Of a DNA stretch of 64,000 nt, positions 26,001 through 35,000 are shown one piece after another. The DNA comes from Streptomyces sp. XM4193. GTDB lineage: Bacteria > Actinomycetota > Actinomycetes > Streptomycetales > Streptomycetaceae. The notes under the pieces were generated by a model. That model did no database searches. It was not told where the DNA came from and was given only the letters and a program-made list of their open reading frames with translations. The DNA lies in contig NZ_JALLGK010000004.1 in NCBI RefSeq assembly GCF_023072595.1, positions 124,001 to 188,000 of the forward strand, in the 5' to 3' direction. Every line of letters begins with the position of its first letter. The stretch's first letter is position 1. The translations under genes were made by a program, and so were the position numbers.

Positions 26001-29000
26001 GTGCGCAACCGGTGGGTGTGGAACGGGCGTTGGAGGAGTACGACGCCCTGCCGGGTTGGATCCGGCGGACCAGGCCGCTGAACGCGCGCGGTGAGGCGAT
26101 CGCACAGTCGATCGTGACCGGTGGGCCGTTGGGTCTGCGCGGTGGGATGCCTCGTGAGTACGACTACTACGGCGGCAGCTACTCCGGGAGTCGGTACTCG
26201 GGCGTCGGTGGCTACACCGGCGGCTCGCATTCCGGCGGCTCGCGCTCGGGTGGTTCGCGCTCGGGTGGTTCGCGTTCCGGCGGTCATCGGTCGAGTGGTT
26301 CGCGTTCCGGGAGCGGTTACGCGTCCGGCTCGCGTTCCAGCGGCTCGCGCTCGGGCGGCGGTTACGCGTCGGGTTCGCGTTCCGGGGGCTCGCGCTCCAG
26401 CGGTGCTTACTCCGGTGGCGGTTACTCCACCTACTCCGGTGGCGGCTACAGCAGTTATGCGTCGGGTTCGCGTTCGGGCGGTTCCGGCAGCCGTACGTAC
26501 GTGTACACGTATCCCGAGGAGATGGAGGTGGAGTCGACTTCGCGCAGGTCTCGTTACGAGGAGCGGATGGATGTCGATTCGCCGCGTTCGTCGCGGGCTC
26601 CGTCGTCGTCGCCGTATGTCGGTGGGCGGGACTCGATGGAGGTGGACACCTCGCCGCGTCCGGCTCCTGCGGTGCCGGCTCCGTTGACGACGCAGCAGCG
26701 GCTCGTGCTGATCGGCCAGGAGGTCATCGCCGAGACGCGGCAGCGGATCAGTTACGGGGCTGCCAACCAGGCGGCCTCGGTCGCGGCGCACGGTGTCGGG
26801 ATGTTGGAGATGCTGCACCGTGCGCGGAACACCGCGCCGTTGCAGGATCCCCGCACGATGCAGGAGCAGTTGGGGCAGAGTGCGGCCAGGGCCGACATTC
26901 GTTGTCTCGGCAACTGCGGTGAGCACGCGGCGATGGCGTTCTCGCTGCTCAACCGGCGCACCGACCTTCCGCCGGGCGTCTCCATTTGGCACGTGGGTCT
27001 CAACCGCGTTCCGGGGGAGCCGTTTCCGCGATCGGCTGCTCCGTACACGGACCATGTCTTCGTGGCGATCGGGTTCCCGGAACGGCCGCGCGAGATCGTG
27101 GTGCTGGACGCCTGGCAGGGCGATGCCCGTCCGGCGACGGCGGTGGAGTTCAACTTCCCGTTCCTGCTCAACGAGCGGCTGCAACCCTTCGACCCGTCCC
27201 GGGACCGGCAGGCGTTCATCACGCCCCGTGCCGACCAGTTCCGGCCCGACGGTCTGGACTATCTCGACTTCGGCCATCGGACCGTGGACGCCGACGAGCT
27301 GCGCAACCAGATGGACCAGACGGGCGGCCAGGCCGACCGGAGGTTCCTGGGGCAGCAGCGCGGCATGTACGACATGCGCTTCGAACCGCGGTACGGGGCC
27401 GGTGGCGGTTCGGCGGACCACGGGGTGGATCCGCTGGAGGCCCAGTGGCCGGTGGGTCGTGAAGTGACGCTGATGGAACCGCGGTTGGGCGGCGTCGCCG
27501 TTCCCGACGCGGAGACCGGTCCCGCGCCCGCGGTACGGCTGACGGAGTCCCCGGTCGGCGAGTGGACCCCAGTGGTGCTGCCGGTGCCGGATTCGGTCGA
27601 GTCCTCGTCGTCCCGCCTGCCGGGCTATGAGGTGAACGACGGCGGTTGGGTGCGGTTGCCGGACGGTGCGGAGTTGTCGCCGGAGGGTTGGCGCAGTTTC
27701 GGTGACGACTTCATCCATGAGCCGACCGGCGCGTACATGCGCGGCGACAACGGCTGGATCGGCCGGGTCGCCAACCTGGACGCCGTCGAGGACACCTGGT
27801 CCGTGCTCGACCCGCTGAGCACTCCGTTCACCGCCGTGCCCGACGGGCAGGGCCTGCGAATGGTGCCCGTCGGGACCGACCGGCCGTCGGTCCAGGTGCC
27901 GTTGACCCGGCTCGACTCCGACGGCGCTCCGGTACCGGTGACCGAACGAACCGGCGCCGCTGCCCCCGCTGCCGAGCGCATGGGCGGCAGAGCGGCGGGT
28001 GGTGCCGGTCGTACGGGGGAGATGGAGATCGGGGGTCCTTCGACTCTCCCGACTCCGGTGGCGGCCGAGCTGGATCCGCTCTCGCGCGGGTTTCTGCTGG
28101 ATGCGGTCAACGGTGAGTTGGATCGTCTGGGTGCGCAACCGGTGGGTGTGGAACGGGCGTTGGAGGAGTACGACGCCCTGCCGGGTTGGATCCGGCGGAC
28201 CAGGCCGCTGAACGCGCGCGGTGAGGCGATCGCGCAGTCGATTCTGACCGGTGGGCCGTTGGGTCTGCGCGGTGGGATGCCTCGTGAGTACGACTACTAC
28301 GGCGGCAGCTACTCCGGGAGTCGGTACTCGGGCGTCGGTGGCTACGCAGGAGGTTCACACTCCGGCGGTTCGCGTTCCGGTGGTTCGCGTTCGTCCGGTT
28401 CGCGTTCGGGGAGCGGCTACGCGTCCGGCTCGCGTTCGTCGGGTTCGCGTTCGGGCGGCGGTTACGCGTCGGGTTCGCGTTCGTCGGGTTCGCGTTCCGG
28501 CGGCTACAGCAGTCATGCGTCGGGTTCGCGTTCGGGCGGTTCCGGCAGTCGTACGTATGTGTACACGTATCCCGAGGAGATGGAGGTGGAGTCGACTTCG
28601 CGCAGGTCTCGCTATGAGGAGCGGATGGAGGTCGATTCGCCGCGTTCGTCGCGGGCTCCGTCGTCGTCGCCGTATGTCGGTGGGCGGGACTCGATGGAGG
28701 TGGACACCTCGCCGCGTCCGGCTCCTGCGGTGCCGGCTCCGTTGACGACGCAGCAGCGGCTCGTGCTGATCGGCCAGGAGGTCATCGCCGAGACGCGGCA
28801 GCGGATCAGCTATGGCGCGGCCAACCAGGCGGCAGCGGTTTCGGCGCACGGCGTCGGGATGATGGAGATGCTGCACCGTGCGCGCAACACCCCACCGCTC
28901 CAGGACCCCCGCACCATGCAGGAGCACCTGGGGCAGATGGCGGCCAGGGCCGACATCAGGGGCGTGGGCAACTGCGACGAGCACGCCTCCATGGCCTTTG

Positions 29001-32000
29001 CGCTGCTGAACCGGCGGACGGACCTGCCGCCGGGCGTGACCATCTGGCGAGTGGGCCTCAAACGCGTGGCGGGGGAGCCCTGGCCGCGCGCAGCCGCACC
29101 TCACACGGACCATGTGTTCGTCGCCATCGGCTATCCGGAACGGCCGCGCGAGATCGTGGTGCTGGACGCCTGGCAGGGCGGTGCGCGCCCGTCGACGGCG
29201 GTCGAGTTCAACTTCCCGTTCCTGCTCAACGGCCAGTTCCAGCCGTTCGATCCGACTCGCGACGCGCAGGCGCTCATCACGCCGCGTGCCGAGGCGTTCC
29301 GCCCGGACGGGCTCGACTACCTGGACTTCGGCCACCGCACAGTCGACGCGGACGAGCTCAGCAACCAGATGGACCAGACCGGCGGCCACATCGACCGCGG
29401 GTACCTGAGCCGCCAGCCCGGCATGTACGACATGCGTTTCCAGCCCCGGCACGGTGGTGGCGGTTCGGCGGACCACGGAGTGGATCCGCTGGAGGCGCAG
29501 TGGAGCGTGGGGCGCGAGGTGACGTTGATGGAACCGCGCTGGGGAGGTGTGACGGTTCCCGACGCCGAGACGGGCCCCGCCCCCGCGGTGCGGCTGACGG
29601 ACCGGCCGGCGGGCGAGTGGACCCCGGTGGCGCTGCCGGTCCCCGAGTCGATCGAGTCCTCGTCGTCCCGCCTGCCGGGCTACGAGCTGAACGAGGCCGG
29701 CTGGGTGCGGTTGCCGGACGGGCTGGAACTGTCGCCGGAGGGCTGGCGCAGTTTCGGTGACGACTTCATCCATGAGCCGACGGGCGCGTATCTGCGCGGC
29801 GACAACGGCTGGATCGGCCGGGTCGCCAACCTGGACGCGGTCGAGGAGACCTGGTCCCGACTCGACCCGCTCAGCGATCCGTTCACCGCCGTACCGGATG
29901 CGCAGGGCCTGAGGATGGTGCCTTCCGCGCCGGACCGGCCCTCGGTGCAGATTCCGCTCACCCGGCTGGACGCCGACGGCGTCCCGGTCCGGAACTGGCA
30001 GCAGACACAGGACCGGGCCCCGGCCCCGGCGCAGGACCCTGCCGCCGAGGAACGGTCCTCCGCACCGACCCCGGTGCAGGACCCGCCACGGGCCGATGAC
30101 CGGCCCGAGGCGAACCGCCCGCAGGAGCAGGCCACTTCGACACCGCCCGCTTCGACTCCGCCCGCTTCCGCGCCGAGCGCACCCGCGCCGACCGTCCCGG
30201 CCCCGCCTGCACCGACACCGACACCGACGGCATCGACACCGGCGGCATCGACGTCCACGAGTTCGACGTCCGCCGCCTCGACGCCGGCCGCCGAGACCTC
30301 CGGCACACCCGTACCGGAGGCCGGAGGCACCCCGCCCGCGGAGCCGACCGAAACGGACACCTACCGCACCGAACCCTCGGCGATCGAACTCTCCGTTCTG
30401 CCGCCCGCCGAAGAGGCGGTCAACTCACCGGCGCCCGCCCCGCGTTCGCTGGAGACCGAGCTCGCCGAACGCGAGCTCTCACCGGTGTACGTCCTCGACC
30501 AGGGGGACCCGGCGGCGCACGCGCTGATCGCCGTGGCACCGCGCGAGAGCGGCCAGTTGGTCGGCCATCGCTGGCCCGCCTCGCCGGAGGAGCTGCGGAC
30601 AGCCGTTGCCGACGCGCTCGCCAACGACCTCCAACGGCCCGCCGCCGAACGGCGGTTGTGGCCGGAACTCGACGCGCTGACCGCTCCGGGCAGTACCGGA
30701 CCGCTCACCGCACCGGCGGAACAGGAGCAGTCGGTACGCGGGGTCCGCACCGGCATCGGCGGTTCCGACGGACTGCTGCTCGCCGCCGCCGCACCGCTGC
30801 TCGGCGTGCGGTTGACCGTCCTGGCCTCGGGCGATGCGCCCTGGACCGTCGGCCCGCAGAACGGCCGTCCGGTCGCGCTGATCCACGACGCCAACCCGGG
30901 CCCGTACACGGGCGCCTGGTCGGCGACCGAGCCGGCAGAAACCGCGCGCACGGCCCGACCGCTCGACGTCAGCACCCCCACCGAGCAGACCGGGTTCACC
31001 TGGGGCGGCAGTTCGACATCCGGCACGGCACGTCCGTCCGCTCCGTCCGGCCCCGCGCGTTCCGCTTCCGCCACGTCGGGGCCGGCCACACCCGCGCCCG
31101 CGCGCCCGAGCGCGGCACGGCCCGCGTCGGCCGGGGCCGAGAAGTCGCAGCCGCAGGTCTTCTTCGGACTCGATCCGAGGCCGGCGAACGAGCAGCCCCG
31201 GCCCGCCACGCCCGCAACGCCTCCCGTCACGGAGCCGGTTGCGCCTGCGGTGACGGAGCCGGTCGCGCCTCCCGCCACGGAGCCGGTTGCGCCTCCCGCC
31301 ACGGAGCCGGTCGCGCCTCCCGCCACGGAGCCGGTGGCGCCTCCTGTCGCGGAGGCCGCAACGCCTCCCGTCGCGGAGCCGGTGGCGCCTCCCGTCACCG
31401 AGCCCGTCACCGAGTCGGCGCCGCGGACCACGGAGACCTCGACCGCCGTCACGGAAACGTCGACCCCGGCTCTGCCAACCACGGAGACGTCGACCCCGGC
31501 ACCGATCGTCGCGGAGACCCCGGCACCGATCGTCGCGGAGACCCCGGCGCCGGTACCGCCCACCACCCACACCCCGGCCGCCGCCGAGACCCGCACCCCG
31601 GCTCCCGCCGGGACCGCGGTCAACGGTTCGGTGGCGGGTACGGAGCCGACGACGACCGGGACGACCGCCGCGCGCGAACTCTCCGCGTACGCACGCCGGT
31701 ACGGTGCCCAGCACGACGGCAGCGTCGGACTGGTGCTGGTCGAACCGCCCGGCGCGGACGTGCTGGACGGTCTGTACCGGCAGATCCGCGAACGCCTGGG
31801 TGTCACTCCGGGCAGCGAGCACGAGCAGCGGGTAGACGCCCAGCTGCGCGATCTGCTGAGCGTCTCGGAGATCGCACTCCATCTGCCCTATCTGCGTTCG
31901 TCCGGCGGCCACCGGATCACCGTGACCGTGGGCGACCACGAGCACACCGTCGACATCCGGTTCCGGCTGACCGACGCTTCGCCGGCCGCGCGGAACGAGA

Positions 32001-35000
32001 GCCTGGCCGAGTTCGCGCGCGCGCCACGGGTGGAGCGTCAGGCCGAGGGCAGCCAGAGCGAGTCGGGCAGCGAGAGCTCGGGGACCCTGCGCACGGTGCC
32101 GGTCTCCTGGCCGGCGATCTACCTCGGCCCCGCCGGGCCGCTGCGCTGGTTCGACGGCGCGCTCACCCTCAACCTGACCCACCACCAGCTCAACCAGTCG
32201 GTCGCCGTCAGCGAGGATCTGTCGACCCGTACGGTTCAGCGCGTCGACGAGCTGACGCACGCGGTGGACTACACCGGCCAGTGGCAGTTGCGGATCGACG
32301 GCGACCCGTCCCCGAACGCCTGGGGTGCGGAGGCCGGGCACGGGCCGGTGACGGTCTGGTTCCCCGAGCACCGCGCGTTCGGAGACGGCACCGCCGCCCC
32401 GGGGACGGTCCTCCCGCAGCCGGCCGGGCCGGACGATTCGCGCCTGTGGGGCGTGGACGACGTCCTCGAACCGGGCCGGCTTCTCGGCGAGGTGCGGGCG
32501 GACGAGGAGTTCGCGGTGCTGCGCGGGCTCGGCACCGAGTCCGCGCGGGCGCTGGAGGAGTTCCTCTCCGAGCGCACGCTCCGCGGCACCGCGCCGATGC
32601 AGCGCGACGGAGGTGTCTTCTCGCCCGTGCTGTACGACGGCGAGGGCCTTGCCGTGGGTGTGCTGCGACTGACAGCGCGGCTGAGCCCGGGGGCGGCCAC
32701 CTCGCAGACGCCGGACCGCGGTTCGGGGCTGGAGTCCTGGCTCAGCCACGGTTCCGCCGTGGACCGTTCGGCACGGCTGACCAGCGGCGTCGGACTGGAC
32801 GGGAGCGGCGGGCCGCAGTTCACGCCCGACACCGCGGCCGACCATCCGAACGCGGCCACCCGGGTCGGCGGCGGAGTGATGGGCAAGGCGGGCGCGTCCT
32901 TCCAGACCAGCGACACGCTGAACACCTCCAGCCGAGCGTCGTTGATGCACGCGCTGTCCACCGGCCGCTCCCATCTGGTGGCCCCCGCCGATGTCACCTA
33001 CACCTTGACGCTGCACCGGGCGGGCGGCGGCGAGACCCGGAGCACGTACGGGCCCTACCGCGAGGGTCTGCGGCTTCGGCTGCCGCAGCGCTCCACCGTG
33101 CTCGGCGAGGAGCCCGCACCGGCCGAACGCCGGCAGCTGCCGGAGCAGTTGGAGAACCTCCAGAGCATCGGCGTCTCGGCCGTGCCCGTCGCGGTGCGCG
33201 GCACCGAGCGGATGTTCGGGGACGCGGAGGAGTGGCTGCGTGCGGAGGGCTTCCTGCCCGCGGCCGAGACCTCCCGCGTTCCGCTCGACGAGGCGCGAGT
33301 ACGTGCTCAACTGGCGAACCTGCGCCGCTTCGAGCAGGCGCGCTCCGCGCTCGGCCAGGCCGCCGCGATGCCGGACGCGGTCGAGGGCGGCAGGTCAGTC
33401 TGGTTCCAACTGCCGGGCCTGACCGCCGGCACCAGGCGCGTGGAGCTGCGTCTGGGCGCGACCCGGGACCGCACCGCACCGCCCGGCAGCGCGGGTGCGC
33501 CGCCGTCGGTGCACGAGCGCCGCCTGCCCGACGTGGAGGGCGTGACCTTCAGCTCCCACGCGGCGCGCGGCGGACGTCTGCACAGCCACCAGCTCGGTGT
33601 CACGGCCGGCGGCGGCGGAGGCCCCCGCTGGCCGCTGGAGAACGGCGGCTGGGCGCTGGACACCACGGGCGACCGCGTCTGGGGCCGTCGGCAGATCCGC
33701 AGCGCCAGTGCCGGATCGGCCGCGGGGACCGACCAGTTCAACAGCACCGAGGGCGGCACCGAACGTTTCTCGGTGCCGGCGCGGTTCACCCTCGACCTCT
33801 TCGAGGGCGACGCACCCGAGCCGGTCGTACGCTTCGGCGGGACCGGGACCGGGAGCCTGTCCGGTGCGAACCTCCCCGGTACGAGCGGGTCCACCCCCGG
33901 GCACGTCACGCTGATCGTGGCGCACGACCGGACCGTGCCGCCGGGCGAGCAGATCACGCCCTCCCCGGCGCGCGACCTCCTGCGTGTGCCGCGCACCGAC
34001 GGCAGCGCGCTCGACGACCACCGTCGACTGCGGCTCACCGACGACCGGGGCCGGCCCCAGCCCGGGCTGGTCCGGCTGCCCGACGACGCCAACGTGGATT
34101 TCTTCCGCGCCTCCGCGGCGATCCGTGAGGCGTTCCGGGCACTGGCCGCGGGCACCCACCCCGGCCACCCCGACCCCGGGACCTTCGGCCAACTGGCCGC
34201 CCGCGCGGGCGAGTACGTGCCGGGACCGGTGGCCGCGGCGGGCAGCGGAGCGGCGGCGTACCTCGCCGGCTCCGACGCCGCGGACCGCAGCGCCTTCGCG
34301 ACCGAGGCGATGGACCACCAGACCCGGGTGGCCGACCTGATCGGGCGGGCGCACCAGATCTTCAACGGCGGACATGTCATCGAGGGCCTCGTCTTCCCCG
34401 GCCTCGGGGCGGACCAGGAGCTGTCGGCGGAGATCCAGGGCTATCTGCACCACCCCGTGCACCGGGGAACCTTCCGCGGCTACGGCGAGTCCGACCAGAC
34501 CGCCGCGGACTTCGCCGCGCACACCCACACGGTGGCGTCCACCCGCGACACCGGCGTCTCGGTCGGTGCGCTCCAGGCGCCGCCGGAGACGCCGCAGGCC
34601 AACCCCGGCGGCAGGATCGCCGCCAACCGGCGCGTCGACGACACCTCGGAGCGGTCGGCGAGCACCTCCGTCACCCGGGTGCCGGTGGAGACCGGCCCGC
34701 ACCACCTGATCACCACCGACGCCACCCTGCTGGTCACCTTCCGCCAGGGCACCCGCAACGTCGTCGGCGAGCTGCTCGGACTCGGCTCCCACGGCGAGGT
34801 CACCGTCGCGATCGACCTGCCCAGGGCCGTGCAGTTCCGGCTCTACGAGAGCCAACTGGCCCGGTACGCACCGTGGTTCGCCGGAGTGCCGGGCATTCCC
34901 CGGCCGATGCTGCCGGAGCCGGTCGTGCCGCTGCCGGACAGCTTCGCGCGTACCGGCAGCCTCGGTTTCGGCAGCGCCAGGTCCGTCACCCAGCTCGACG

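Noticed and set aside
26160-26510. Ser-Gly-Ser-Arg tract as a separate gene or frameshift region
   Set aside because: It stays in the giant frame in both units and differs by a multiple of three, so it is a low-complexity linker.
24020-28138. 1,372-codon open frame on the minus strand opposite the giant gene
   Set aside because: It is the antisense shadow of a high-GC coding region: the product is Arg/His/Thr-rich with no domain, and the plus frame has clear family motifs and G/C-rich third positions.
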